Assembly: GCA_039704465.1 (NCBI GenBank)
Contig: JASFAU010000009.1
Coordinates: 186,001-250,000 of the forward strand
Direction: 5' to 3'
Length of the DNA stretch: 64,000 nt
From: Plasmodiophora brassicae
Taxonomy: Eukaryota > Endomyxa > Phytomyxea > Plasmodiophorida > Plasmodiophoridae
Shown: positions 55,501 through 64,000 of the stretch, piece after piece
Position numbering within the stretch: the first letter of the stretch is position 1
Layout: every line of letters starts with the position of its first letter
The notes under the pieces: model-generated
Database searches by the model: none
Told to the model about the DNA's origin: nothing
The model's input: the letters and a program-made list of their open reading frames with translations, nothing else
Position numbers and translations under genes: made by a program

Positions 55501-56452
55501 TACTGCATTCCATCCTCGCAAGGTACCCGCCGCGAGCCGTGAGGTCGACTCGTTCGGGCGGTCTGACGGGGAGGGTGGTGATTCGGGCGGCCGCGACTGT
55601 GTTGATCCTTTGCCTGACGAATGTCGTACGTCGACTGTCACTGGTACGGTCTCCCCACGACCGAACACCATTCCTACCGGGCTAGCGGAATGCTGGATCG
55701 GAGGCTGGTGATTTCATATGCTTTTCCAGAGCCGTGTCACCAGCAGGCCACGAACGATGCCGCCTCGACGCTACTCGAATGGCGATTCGGGACGCGTTTC
55801 AGGCGAAGGGCGTCGCTGTGCTAGTCTAGAAGTTAAAAAGGCGGGCAGCACTCAAAGGATGGCGGACGAGATCGTGGCAACGATCTGAACGCGGAAGTGT
55901 GCGCGTGAACGAGCTGACCGTTCTGCTCGACTTACACCCGATTGAACTTCGGCCGGTACTGCATCGCTCATCGCATCCAATCTGCGAAGCACAGCTGGGC
56001 TTAACGGCTCATGGGACTTTCTCCTGGACGATGTAAACCGTCAACTACGTTGCCGCTTGTGCGATCTGCGTACGACGTCGTTGATGTATCCCAATGTAAT
56101 CAATACTGTCGGCAACTGTCGCTTCACCGAGCGACGTTATAATTAAGGATGGGTACGTAGGCAGAGTCCTCATTCGAATTTTCTCATCAGTGATGTCGTT
56201 TATCTCTGGTTATTGATTCCATCATGCCATCGCCGTTCGTGTCGCAGGCTCGCGTGTTCGCGGCCAAAAATAAAGTCGTTCGCCGTCGTCAGAAACCAGC
56301 GTTCATGCTCTGAATAAACAAATTTCGGTCACCACCAGACTTGAACGCAAAGGGCGGCGACGCAGACGTCTATGTACATAGCACGCCAGGCATCCCAGTT
56401 CAGGCCAGGCCTCGGACCGCACGCAGAAACTACAAAACAGTGCGAAAAAGGC
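55501..56452. other. Intergenic, no gene recognised
   Basis: Downstream of the methyltransferase and tRNA 3' flank. The first 300 bp contains GC-rich frames without domains. From about 55830 to 56440 the sequence is more AT-rich and has no long frames. I see nothing I can assign other than the pol III terminator at its right edge. Confidence 0.45.
56445..56449 (-). terminator. RNA polymerase III terminator for tRNA-Arg
   Basis: TTTTT on the minus strand, four bases beyond the 3' end of the tRNA, the usual pol III stop signal. Confidence 0.75.
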
Positions 56453-56524
56453 CTCCCGCGATGGGGGTTGAACCCATGCCCTTTTGCTTAGAAGGCAAAT
56501 AGTCTACCACTGACGTACGCGGGA
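56453..56524 (-). tRNA. tRNA-Arg (anticodon UCU)
   Basis: 72 nt, no intron. The acceptor stem is TCCCGCG/CGCGGGA (7 bp). D arm CGTC...GACT has three pairs and one mismatch. The anticodon stem TTTGC/GCAAA closes the loop CTTCTAA, giving anticodon TCT (Arg, AGA codons). The variable region is short. T arm ATGGG/CCCAT with loop TTCAACC provides the B box GGTTCAACC. A box lies in TACGTCAGTGGTAGA. CCA is not encoded, as expected for a eukaryote. Confidence 0.9.
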
Positions 56525-56876
56525 CAGCTGCCGCGCAATGGACGTCATTCCCGGCTCAAGTCGCCGACCTCACAACGACCGACGTCAACGATGCCAACTG
56601 CCCTCGACTTGCAGTATAACGTAGTAAGTACATGCCTGACTACGGTACAGACCTGCTGGCAGGGAATCGCTGCGCACATGTAATGCCCCCGGGCGGGGAA
56701 CCCCAGTGTCACTGCAGGTAGCACTACTACGGCCTACGAAGTCGTATACGTTGTCCATCGGTAATAATATACGACGCCACCTGCCGCACAACGATGCATG
56801 ATGACCGACCGGTGGGACCTGGGGTCAGAAGAAAACGGCGGTCGTCTGTTGCGCGGCCGACAACCAACGTCGCCAA
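56525..56876. other. Intergenic between tRNA and HEAT-like gene
   Basis: No gene is seen. A TAATAATATA stretch near 56762 may serve as a core promoter for the plus-strand gene. Confidence 0.3.
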
Positions 56877-58493
56877 ATGGATGCGGACGCGCTTCGTGCG
56901 CTGCCGTTGCCATGGCCGCCGCACGTCGTCGCCGGCATCGTCGCGTCCCAAGCGCCGGCCGCGCTACTCGACTGCGTCCTGGACCGTCTGCCGGAGGACA
57001 CCCCTGGCCTGATCGATCTCGTCCTGCACCTGGCTGCCGTTGCCGGCGTCCCCATCGCCGATCTGATTCCGCGCGTCCCCATCGCTGATGCCGTCTCTGC
57101 ACGACCTGTCGACCTGCTCGGCGCCGTTATCGACTCCAATGCGCTAACCGACGATGTCGCCAATCGGCATCGTGTCTCCGTCCTCAGCGCTCTGGCCTCG
57201 CGTCCGCCTGATCTTGTCACCGCCGTTCTCCTGCAATGTCCATCGCTCCTCGCGCCCGCGCCGCTTCGAATCATGCCCAGTTTCACAGTCGACCTCCTCC
57301 TGCACTGCATCCGGCATGGTACAGCGTCTCTGATCGGTCGTGCGCCGGATGCAATCGGCGGTGACGCCTGCCGAGCGTACCAATCGGCCCCGTTCGACCT
57401 CCCGCAACCATCCGTCAACGCCCTGATCAACCTTGACTGTCGCTGGGCAACAGGCATCCTTGAATCGGCGCCGTCGCCGCATCCGATCTCTGTCGCTCTG
57501 CTTTGGGCGAAACGGCCACTGCTGGCGGCCTGCCCTGACGCCGTTGTCGACGTCCTGCTGACGCCGTCCGCTCCATGCGACGTCCTGCTTCATTGCGTGT
57601 CAAGCGTCACACGGGATGAGCGCTTCTGGCTGCCGCTGGTCGCGCTCGTCGACTATCGCGACGAGCGTGTGCGCCAGGCAGCGGCACAAGCGCTCGGACG
57701 CCTTCCGCTGCCCCGTTGGCGATTGCAGAATTGGACGCTGTGCCAGGAGATGCTTCGCGTTCGCCAGCACGCGCCGCATGACCATGTCGACAAGGCGATT
57801 GGCAGGTTGGCCCGTGGCGCGCCCGATGCGTTCCTGCTGACACTGGCGACGGTCTTCAGCCAGCTCGTATCGTGCAAGGACGACGATCCAACGCTGTTCC
57901 ATCTGTTGGCGTCCGTCGTAGGGCGCGGCAACGAATACCGGGCGGGCGCGTTACGAACGTTGCTGGCCGACAGGCTTCGATGTTCGAGCGCGCCACCCGC
58001 TGGTGTTCCGTCTGTCCTGTTCAAGGCGCCGCTGCATGCGTTCGACCTGGCAACGATCACTGCATTCGGGGCGGCGCCGTCGCTATTCAAAGTGGTCAGC
58101 CTGGTGGGGCCGGTCGGCCGCGAACAATTCCTGCCCGTGGCTCGCAGCCTGCTGCTGGGTCTGATCCGCTCCTGGTCTCAGCCGGTGTCCAAGGCCACCA
58201 TCGAACGATCGCTATCCGTGTTCCAGATGATGCGGGCGCTGGACATGCTCCCTGACCTAGTGTCGCCCATGTCTGCCAGCGTCCTGGGCGCGCTCGCTCC
58301 CGAAGAAGTCGTCGGCATCCTGTTCGCTCTGCTGGAGCAGGTCAGCGTGAAACCCCAGCATCGCGACACCGTTCCGACTGCCGCGCTTCGCGACCTTCTC
58401 GAGCGCATCTGCCTGAACAACATCGACCGGCGCCCTGTCGCCGAGTTCTTCGCCAGCGTCCTCGCCTGCTGCAGGCAGCCCTCCAGCGCCTAA
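56877..58493 (+). CDS. Helical-repeat (HEAT-like) protein, 538 aa
   Basis: A single exon with an ATG at 56877. The protein is almost wholly alpha-helical and leucine-rich, with repeated helix pairs, and one clear HEAT unit: WLPLVALVDYRDERVRQAAA then QALGRLPLPRW. Other examples are LLDCVLDRLPEDTPGLIDLV, RHRVSVLSALASRPPDLVTA, AFLLTLATVFSQLVSC and LALEEVVG-type LAPEEVVGILFALLEQVSVK. No catalytic motif and no targeting signal. I do not recognise the family. A scaffold role would be typical. Convergent with the inositol phosphatase, 21 bp between the stops. Confidence 0.65.
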   Translation: MDADALRALPLPWPPHVVAGIVASQAPAALLDCVLDRLPEDTPGLIDLVLHLAAVAGVPIADLIPRVPIADAVSARPVDLLGAVIDSNALTDDVANRHRVSVLSALASRPPDLVTAVLLQCPSLLAPAPLRIMPSFTVDLLLHCIRHGTASLIGRAPDAIGGDACRAYQSAPFDLPQPSVNALINLDCRWATGILESAPSPHPISVALLWAKRPLLAACPDAVVDVLLTPSAPCDVLLHCVSSVTRDERFWLPLVALVDYRDERVRQAAAQALGRLPLPRWRLQNWTLCQEMLRVRQHAPHDHVDKAIGRLARGAPDAFLLTLATVFSQLVSCKDDDPTLFHLLASVVGRGNEYRAGALRTLLADRLRCSSAPPAGVPSVLFKAPLHAFDLATITAFGAAPSLFKVVSLVGPVGREQFLPVARSLLLGLIRSWSQPVSKATIERSLSVFQMMRALDMLPDLVSPMSASVLGALAPEEVVGILFALLEQVSVKPQHRDTVPTAALRDLLERICLNNIDRRPVAEFFASVLACCRQPSSA

Positions 58494-58514
58494 CCGTTAT
58501 ATATTATCCACAGG

Positions 58515-59504
58515 CTATTGCACTAGGCAGTATGGTCGTGCTTTGTCGGCAGCGCTGGGCGACAATGCCGGGTCGGGGGCGTCACACTGCACGCGAAACG
58601 TGGCGTAGACGGGGCGATGATCGGAGGTCCTCAGGTTGGCGACGCTGCCGTACTTGACCTGCGTCACGTGTCGGTTGCTCCTCCACAGGATCCGGTCGGT
58701 CCACGATGGGACACGTTGCTTCGGCGAGCTGTCGTAGACGTCGCTGTTCTTGTCGAACTTGTACGACGGGAGGAAATCAATGGGTCCTTCGAGGAACCCG
58801 GCGAAGACGGCGCCTTTGCGCATCTCCCTGGCGAGTTGCTCGTTGGCCATCATCACCTCCAGCATGCCATGACGAAGCAGCGAGTCGATCATGCGGCGGC
58901 CGCCCTCGATCCGGTAGTTCAGGTCGCCGAACCAGAACACGACGTCGAACGCGTCGGAGGTCAGGCGGCCGTTCCGGCCGGCCAGGGCCAACTGCTCGTT
59001 GATGGCGTGGTAGTCGCTGTTGCGTTGCTCCACGGCGCTGTCGTGCGCATGGAAATGGCAGTTGACGAAGGCGATCGTTGTCGCGCCGAACCGTGCGGCG
59101 ATGCCGACCCCGCCCTTGTTGCCGATGACGTTCCCGATGCCCGTCGCCACACTCGCGGACGACAAGTCGGTGACGACGGCGAGCAGGCGTTTCCGAACGA
59201 AGACGACCAGGTGGATGGCGTTCAGCGTGGCGCTCTGCAGCAGGGCCATATCCGGGCCCAAGTGCTCCGATAGTTGCCGCTCCCATTTCGACTTGTCGTC
59301 GTAGACCATGGCGACCTGCATGGACTGCCCGCACTCTTCGGTCCCGATCGCGTACACATCGTACCTGCCAACCGGGATGAAGGTCGACAGGTCGTCGCCG
59401 GGCGTCTGGGCGTGCAGGTTCCAGGTTCCCACGAACACCTCCAGGACACCCGACGTCGACGCGCCCGCATCTGCAGGGACAACCGTCTCGACGTCCACCG
59501 TCAT
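58515..59504 (-). CDS. Inositol polyphosphate 5-phosphatase
   Basis: It removes the 5-phosphate from inositol phosphates or phosphoinositides. A single exon of 329 aa with an ATG at 59504. The endonuclease/exonuclease/phosphatase fold is complete: VGTWNLHAQTPGDDL, YAIGTEECGQSMQ (catalytic Glu), NVIGNKGGVGIAARF, FVNCHFHAHDSAVEQRNSDY, DVVFWFGDLNYRIEG, PSYKFDKNSDVYDSSPKQR, VPSWTDRILWRS and LRTSDHRPVYATFRV. The WFGDLNYRI and P-x-W-x-DRIL signatures are intact. It ends with a short tail, SPSAADKARPYCLVQ; the terminal CLVQ could serve as a CaaX prenylation site. A TATATATA box lies about 25 bp upstream. Confidence 0.93.
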   Translation of the reverse strand: MTVDVETVVPADAGASTSGVLEVFVGTWNLHAQTPGDDLSTFIPVGRYDVYAIGTEECGQSMQVAMVYDDKSKWERQLSEHLGPDMALLQSATLNAIHLVVFVRKRLLAVVTDLSSASVATGIGNVIGNKGGVGIAARFGATTIAFVNCHFHAHDSAVEQRNSDYHAINEQLALAGRNGRLTSDAFDVVFWFGDLNYRIEGGRRMIDSLLRHGMLEVMMANEQLAREMRKGAVFAGFLEGPIDFLPSYKFDKNSDVYDSSPKQRVPSWTDRILWRSNRHVTQVKYGSVANLRTSDHRPVYATFRVQCDAPDPALSPSAADKARPYCLVQ

Positions 59505-59527
59505 GCCCGCACCGCGATCGTCGTACC

Positions 59528-59539
59528 CGTATATATAAA
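59528..59539 (-). promoter_or_regulatory. TATA-like box upstream of the 5-phosphatase
   Basis: Minus strand TTTATATATACG, 24-35 bp before the ATG. Its closeness to the start implies a very short 5' UTR or a different function. Confidence 0.4.
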
Positions 59540-59639
59540 CCGCCGTTTAAACGGGCGATCGGCTGCCCGGAATCGTCATTCTTGCATGGCCCACTGGTAA
59601 AACCAGTCCGGTCCCCGGGACTGGACCCGACGGAACCAC

Positions 59640-59765
59640 GACGGTTCGTTCGTCGACCGAACCGTCGCGGTGCTGCAGTTCCACGGCGGAGTGCCGACTG
59701 CTGCAGAGTGCAGTTCCACGGCGCAGTGCCGACTGCCGCCCTGCTGCAGTGCTGCTGCAGTGTTG
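59640..59765. repeat. Degenerate GCAGTTCCACGG tandem repeat
   Basis: About three imperfect units containing GCAGTTCCACGGCGNAGTGC and CTGCTGCAG, between the divergent phosphatase and lipase genes. It may be a minisatellite in a shared promoter. Confidence 0.6.
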
Positions 59766-59820
59766 TCCACTGGGCTGCCACATTTTTATCGTTGGGCCTG
59801 ACTACCGTAGGCAGCGTGGA

Positions 59821-60829
59821 ATGCGCGCTGCGGCGGGTCTGGCACGACGGCTGGCCAGCAGTGCCGCCGCCGGGGCGCCGACCCCGTGTTCGTCCTGCTG
59901 CCCGAGGCACCCGATCGTCCTGTGCCATGGGCTCATGGACGTCGGCCGGTACCTGCACATACCGTACTTCCTGAAGGTCGGCGAGGCGCTCACCGAGATG
60001 GGGTGCGAAGGTCGGTCGTCAGGGACGATGATGCCATGTTAATCGTTGGGTCATGCCGCCCGTTCAGTGTTCGAGCCGAAGATCCCGACGTTTGCCGGGA
60101 TCGAGCGGCGCGCGGCGGCGCTGCTGCTGTATATTCGCGAGCTGTTCGCAACGAAACGGCTGAAGCCGGACGCCAAGCTGAACCTGGTGGCGCATAGCCT
60201 CGGCGGCCTCGATGCCCGATGGCTGATTACCCATCTGGAAGGTCACCGTTGCGTCGCGTCGCTGACGACCATCGCCACACCGGTTCGGGTCGTCGTGCCT
60301 GCTCCTGTATCGGTCGCTGATTCGGGCAACGTTAGCATCGGGGGACGACCTTAGCGGATTGGGGCATGGAGACCATCGGCGAATGGATGAAACTGGAAGC
60401 GCTGTTCCAGCTGGTCGGCGTTGAGACGAACTCGTTCCGCGACCTGAAAACGTCGTCGCTGGTCAAGTTCAACCAGACGACGCCCGACCACCCGGACGTG
60501 AAGTACTTCTCGTACGGCGCCAGCAAGCCCGTCGACCAGATGCCCTACCTGTTGCGGTTGCCACATTCGTACATCGAGGGCCGCGAGGGCCGCAACGACG
60601 GGCTCGTATCGGTCACCAGCGCCAATTGGGGCGAATACCTTGGCACGATCGCCGCCGACCATTACGAGCAGGTGCGTCGGACGCCTGGGCATATGTGGGG
60701 AGGGATTAGTGCGCCTTCTGACGCTCGTAATAGGTGAACTGGGTCCTGCCTGGGTCCATGTCGACGTTCAAAGCGATACCGTTCTATCGCGACGGGGTCG
60801 CCGGCGTCCTCGCCGAGAGAGGCCTTTGA
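59821..60829 (+). CDS. Triacylglycerol lipase-type alpha/beta hydrolase
   Basis: Serine lipase. Four exons. The start MRAAAGLARRLASSAAAGAP looks like a targeting peptide. HPIVLCHGLMDVGRYL carries the oxyanion HG motif. The intron (donor gtcggt, acceptor cgttcag) gives GCE|VFEPKIPTFAGIERRA. The nucleophile elbow is KLNLVAHSLGGLDARWL. An intron ending caacgttag restores TIATP|HRGTTLADWGM. Then EGREGRNDGLVSVTSANWG holds the probable catalytic Asp and ADHYEQ|VNWVLPGS the catalytic His, the last split by an intron. The order matches bacterial/fungal group I lipases. About 280 aa. Confidence 0.87.
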
Positions 60830-60963
60830 CGTCAACTCCCTGCTATTTATACACGTTCAGCCATATAGTTGTCGTGGCAGGAACGGAACCGGCGAGAGCT
60901 CGTGGCCGGAGCGCTCTGCTCGGAGGTTCATCGGCCCGCTCTATTTGTTCATTCCTGCGAGAC

Positions 60964-61608
60964 ATGCATCGCATCGTGGCTGCCGTCGCCGTCGTCCTGC
61001 TGGTGTGCTGCGCTGCCTGTCGGGAGGCACCACGGGGCCACTATGACGACATGAGAGGCACGGGGACAAGCGCCCCGAAACCGCACTGGTTGATCCGATC
61101 GTTCAGCTTCACGAGGCCGTCGACGATCACGAAAGACGAGGACGGGCACGTTGTTCGTCGATGGTCACGAATCCGTGTGATCATTGCACGTCGATTCGGG
61201 GCGAAATTCACATCTCGCCCGCTCCTGTCCAGCACGTTCCATCGCAAGGTTCCCGTCGACGGGCCGGATCGCCCTGAAGGGCCGGTCGATATTCCCGTTC
61301 AACGCATTCGCCACGTTCCCGTTGAAGGCCCAGACACGTCCACAGATCCCGTCGACGTCCCGGTCACGTTTACCCCGCCATCCCAGGGCACAGACGCAGA
61401 CGACGAGCAGATGGGCATGTCCGTCAGGAAGTCGCCGATCGGCCCGCCACCGCACAATTCAAAGCTCCTCATTCTTCTCGTCGTGTCCGGCGCCTCAATC
61501 CTCGTCGTCGGCCTGGTTGCTGTGTTGGCGCTCATGCGCGCCCACCACGCCCGGTACAAGTTCGCCGACCCGCAGGCGCAGTACACGCTCGTCCCGCCGC
61601 ACGCGTAA
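60964..61608 (+). CDS. Type I membrane protein, unknown
   Basis: A single exon of 214 aa with an ATG at 60964. Signal peptide MHRIVAAVAVVLLVCCAACR (Cys-rich cleavage region). The luminal part has a Pro-rich repeat-like stretch, FHRKVPVDGPDRPEGPVDIP and VPVEGPDTSTDPVDVPV. One TM segment LLILLVVSGASILVVGLVAV is followed by a short basic cytosolic tail ending ADPQAQYTLVPPHA. The YTLV could be a tyrosine sorting motif. No family is recognised. Confidence 0.6.
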   Translation: MHRIVAAVAVVLLVCCAACREAPRGHYDDMRGTGTSAPKPHWLIRSFSFTRPSTITKDEDGHVVRRWSRIRVIIARRFGAKFTSRPLLSSTFHRKVPVDGPDRPEGPVDIPVQRIRHVPVEGPDTSTDPVDVPVTFTPPSQGTDADDEQMGMSVRKSPIGPPPHNSKLLILLVVSGASILVVGLVAVLALMRAHHARYKFADPQAQYTLVPPHA

Positions 61609-61831
61609 CGGCGGCTCGCGATCTCGACGAAATACACGTGTTTCGGCGTTCGTCAACGACATGGGTGCATCGGATGGGTCCACGGAACCGCATAAATGCC
61701 ATGTTGTATTCGCTACCTAAGAATGACGCGAGTGGCGGCACGCCATTGCGAACGGCCCCCAGTCGTCACGTCACCGTCGGAGAGCTGCAGACGGCATCGC
61801 GGAGTTTTGATTGCGGCACACTGCGTGGGCC

Positions 61832-62605
61832 ATGGTGGGCGCGACGACCACGTTGGCGTGCGCCGTCTGCAGCGCGGGCGTGGCGCGGTACCGGTGCCCG
61901 AAGTGCCAGCAGCGCACGTGCAGTGTGGCATGCGTGAAACGACACAAGCTGGACGCGCTGTGCGATGGCGTGCGCAGCCGGACGGGGTTCGTGGCGGTCC
62001 GCGACTTCTCCGATCGGCAGCTGGTTGACGATTTCGCGTTCCTCGAGGAGGTGTCTGTTATCCGCGGTCGTTCCGATCGCGAATTGAGGACCGTATCGTC
62101 GAGGAGGAAACAGCCCGTGTTCTTGAACAAGCTCGCTAGCGCGTGCAAGTCGTCGCCGCGTCAGATCGACCTGCGCCTGATGCCGCCGGGTATGACGCGT
62201 CGTCGTCTGAACCGCTCCATCTTCGACACGGCGGCGTCCAAGATCTTCTGGTCACTCGGACTGGTGTTCGGCACCGCCGACGCCGAATCGATCACCCTGC
62301 ACCGCATCGACGAGGATACGCCGATCGTCGATATCGTCGACAGAGTCATCAATCGCGATGCCGTCACCAGACATCGTCTTTCAAAGTTGAGTGAAGGGAC
62401 GACGCGTGCGTTTCTGCTGGCGCCCGCTGTTGGAACGGCCCCGTTCCGGAGGTTGTCACCGTCGATGACGCTTCGACAGGCGCTCGTCCAGTCTGTCGTC
62501 GTGGAGTATCCCATCATCCACATCATTGAGGAACGTGACTCTGGAACGTTTCGACTTGCTGACCGTAACGCATCCGCTCCTACAACTAACGATATCTCCA
62601 CATAA
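61832..62605 (+). CDS. Box C/D snoRNP assembly factor BCD1 (ZNHIT6)
   Basis: Needed for box C/D snoRNA accumulation, so for rRNA methylation. A single exon starting MVGATTTLACAVC. The HIT zinc finger is complete: CAVCSAGVARYRCPKCQQRT then CSVACVKRHKLDALCDGVRS and RTGFV, with the C-x2-C..C-x2-C..C-x3-C..H-x5-C ligands. The region RRKQPVFLNKLASACKSS and MPPGMTRRRLNRSIFD match the conserved part after the finger in BCD1. About 257 aa, slightly shorter than yeast. Nuclear by homology. Confidence 0.85.
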   Translation: MVGATTTLACAVCSAGVARYRCPKCQQRTCSVACVKRHKLDALCDGVRSRTGFVAVRDFSDRQLVDDFAFLEEVSVIRGRSDRELRTVSSRRKQPVFLNKLASACKSSPRQIDLRLMPPGMTRRRLNRSIFDTAASKIFWSLGLVFGTADAESITLHRIDEDTPIVDIVDRVINRDAVTRHRLSKLSEGTTRAFLLAPAVGTAPFRRLSPSMTLRQALVQSVVVEYPIIHIIEERDSGTFRLADRNASAPTTNDIST

Positions 62606-62841
62606 CGGACTGTTTGTAACCGTCACTGTAGCCGTCAATGCGCGCCATTCGTCGGTTTCCGTCATCACTACATTCCAATGGATTCTGAACCGTTACTTTC
62701 CGTGATAAACACGGGACACGACTTGTTGGCCCGTCAGACCGCGAGGAATGGAGACGACAAACACTGCATTCGTACCGATCGCCGCTGGACGGTCTGTTTA
62801 GACCATCCCTCTGAATGCGATCAGACGGAGGCGCATGAAAT

Positions 62842-63667
62842 TCATTGGTGTTTCGTGGCCTTCGCAGATGGGCGGATGGCTGTTTTCGCGAACGCCAAGA
62901 TTCCCGCGAGCACAATAACGATCATGGTCACGGCCAGCAGGACGTACTTAGCGCGAGTTACAACGGCGCCAACCTGGGCAACTGCGATCCAGGCCTGGCT
63001 CATGCCGCCCTCGACGTATGTGACGTCGGTGTAGATGTTGCAAGCGTTTTCAATGGCGTCCATTGTCCCCATCAGAACTGGCACAACGACTAGCTTGCCG
63101 AATCGTGCCCGTAACCCCGACTTGGTCAAAGCCAGGTCGACGAGACAGGCACCTAGCAGCACATCTGCGAAACGACACGACGGTCAGCTGGGGAGATGGC
63201 GCGGCAGGACGGCGCAGGAATGATCCTAACACGTTACGATATACGGGAAGTAATCGAACAGTTCCACCCAGACGTAGTTGAGCCGGGCGACAGGGCCATA
63301 CTGCTTGTAGAGATGATGCAGGTCCTCAGGCGCGTACCCGAAGCTGTCAGTGACGCATCAGGTCACGGTACGTATTGCCCCCCAGCTCCGTATTGCCATA
63401 TCGTCACCTTCCATCCGGAATCCAAAAGTCGATCGTCCGCGTCACCGTCCGGGCTTCGCGCTCGACAATCGCCGACACTAGGCGCATGATCACGACGTGG
63501 ACAAGGACTTGAAACAGGACCAGCCCGGTCGTCCACAGTTGCGACCGCGAGCATCGATGCACGAACGCGAGGAACATCGCGAATGTGTGGGACCACCGAA
63601 AGCGCGCACTGGCCGACCCACTCGCACAACGGCGCGGGCTCCCGAAACGCGGCCCGGGGCGGCGCAT
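62842..63667 (-). CDS. Multi-pass membrane protein, unknown, spliced
   Basis: Three exon-like blocks: about 63428-63667 (SHTFAMFLAFVHRCSRS, LWTTGLVLFQVLVHVVIM, REARTVTRTIDFWIPDG), about 63256-63375 (FGYAPEDLHHLYKQYGPVAR, LNYVWVELFDYFPYI), and 62842-63162 (LGACLVDLALTKSGLRARFG, VPVLMGTMDAIENACNIYTD, YVLLAVTMIVIVLAGILAFA). The reading frames look coding but one splice phase did not resolve. The 5' end is not certain and may be further right. No family is recognised. Confidence 0.45.
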
Positions 63668-63876
63668 CTCATTGGCGTTCTCGGTCCTTCGCGTTTGAGA
63701 GGAATCCAGTCTAATAAGCAGTAAACGACTGGGGGGAATTGATCGTGTTCTAAGCGAGTCGGGCTGAAGTTAGTCTGCCGACGGTGAACATCGACGAGAC
63801 GGGGACGGCAGAAGACCGAGTCGACAGCGGTTGGCAAAAATCGAAGCCACGTCGTTGCTGTCTCGGCGCTGTCGAC

Positions 63877-64000
63877 ATGATGCTGACGAAGCGGGTTGCG
63901 GTGCGCGTGCCCAGGCGGGTACGATGGGCGGGCTCGATGGTGACGGTGGACAACCCGTATACGGGGGAGACTGTGGCCGAAGTGGACGAGGTCGATGAGC
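63877..64000 (+). CDS. Aldehyde dehydrogenase-like protein, 5' end only
   Basis: The frame opens at ATG 63877 and runs off the window. It reads MMLTKRVAVRVPRRVRWAG then VTVDNPYTGETVAEVDEVDE. The NPYTGE-x-VAEV phrase at the N-terminus is typical of NAD(P)-dependent aldehyde dehydrogenases. The basic N-terminus could be a mitochondrial signal. The catalytic Cys and Glu lie outside the window, so the call is tentative. Confidence 0.5.
   Translation, partial: MMLTKRVAVRVPRRVRWAGSMVTVDNPYTGETVAEVDEVDE

Noticed and set aside
58777..59958. A 393-codon minus-strand frame
   Set aside because: It overlaps the inositol 5-phosphatase in another frame and is an Arg/Pro-rich shadow without motifs.

Overview
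The window is nuclear DNA from a compact, GC-rich, intron-rich eukaryotic microbe. Evidence: many GT-AG introns of about 40-70 nt interrupt recognisable proteins, a few introns appear to be GC-AG, there is a pol III type tRNA gene, and the genes are typical of eukaryotes (TTLL ligase, IFT25, an augmin-like subunit, DDX24/MAK5, BCD1, RPABC4, NTE, AAMP). IFT25 implies a flagellum at some life stage. De novo folate synthesis (fused HPPK-DHPS) excludes an animal. Full-length PDR-type ABCG transport plus a secreted GH114 enzyme would suit a protist such as a SAR/Rhizaria lineage, but I cannot name the species. TAA, TAG and TGA are all used as stops, so the code looks standard.

Layout. 1-6.4 kb: a degenerate, repeat-rich stretch with gene fragments, inverted and tandem duplications, a 378-bp hairpin and a truncated second copy of the DHPS 3' half. 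5.8-8.1 kb: HPPK-DHPS and a universal stress protein (-). 8.4-11.5 kb: a membrane protein and a TPR-SET methyltransferase (+). 12.2-16.5 kb: NTE-type patatin phospholipase (-). 16.7-20.0 kb: ankyrin protein, 4-TM protein and TTLL ligase (+). 20.2-23.0 kb: dCTP deaminase and an unknown 497-aa protein (-). 23.1-25.7 kb: a small membrane protein and a secreted GH114 glycosidase (+). 26.5-31.5 kb: a full-length PDR transporter (+). 32.0-33.5 kb: a 7-TM receptor-like protein with a PA-like ectodomain (-). 33.7-35.9 kb: mitochondrial IF-3 and AAMP/Sqt1 (+). 35.9-40.3 kb: membrane RING-H2, coiled-coil protein and MscS channel (-). 40.4-44.6 kb: RPABC4, a Cys-rich protein (-) and DDX24/MAK5. 44.7-51.0 kb: ADCK kinase (-), FHA-RING ligase (+), mitochondrial uL10 (+), MFS transporter (-). 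52.3-55.5 kb: HAUS4-like protein, Ras-type GTPase and IFT25 (-), then a SAM methyltransferase (+). 56.5 kb: tRNA-Arg(UCU). 56.9-64 kb: HEAT-like protein, inositol 5-phosphatase, lipase, type I membrane protein, BCD1, an unknown membrane protein and the start of an aldehyde dehydrogenase-like gene.

The genes are ordinary eukaryotic neighbours, not an operon. The strongest candidate for something undescribed is a two-copy CGGAGTCCG element found just upstream of four genes between 34.5 and 42.4 kb. Three of the four act in ribosome or RNA polymerase production (AAMP/Sqt1, RPABC4, DDX24/MAK5), which suggests a growth-related promoter element. Other notable items are a eukaryotic dCTP deaminase with a possible mitochondrial presequence, a TPR-SET fusion, GC-AG introns at conserved motifs, and the palindrome and tandem duplications at the left end.
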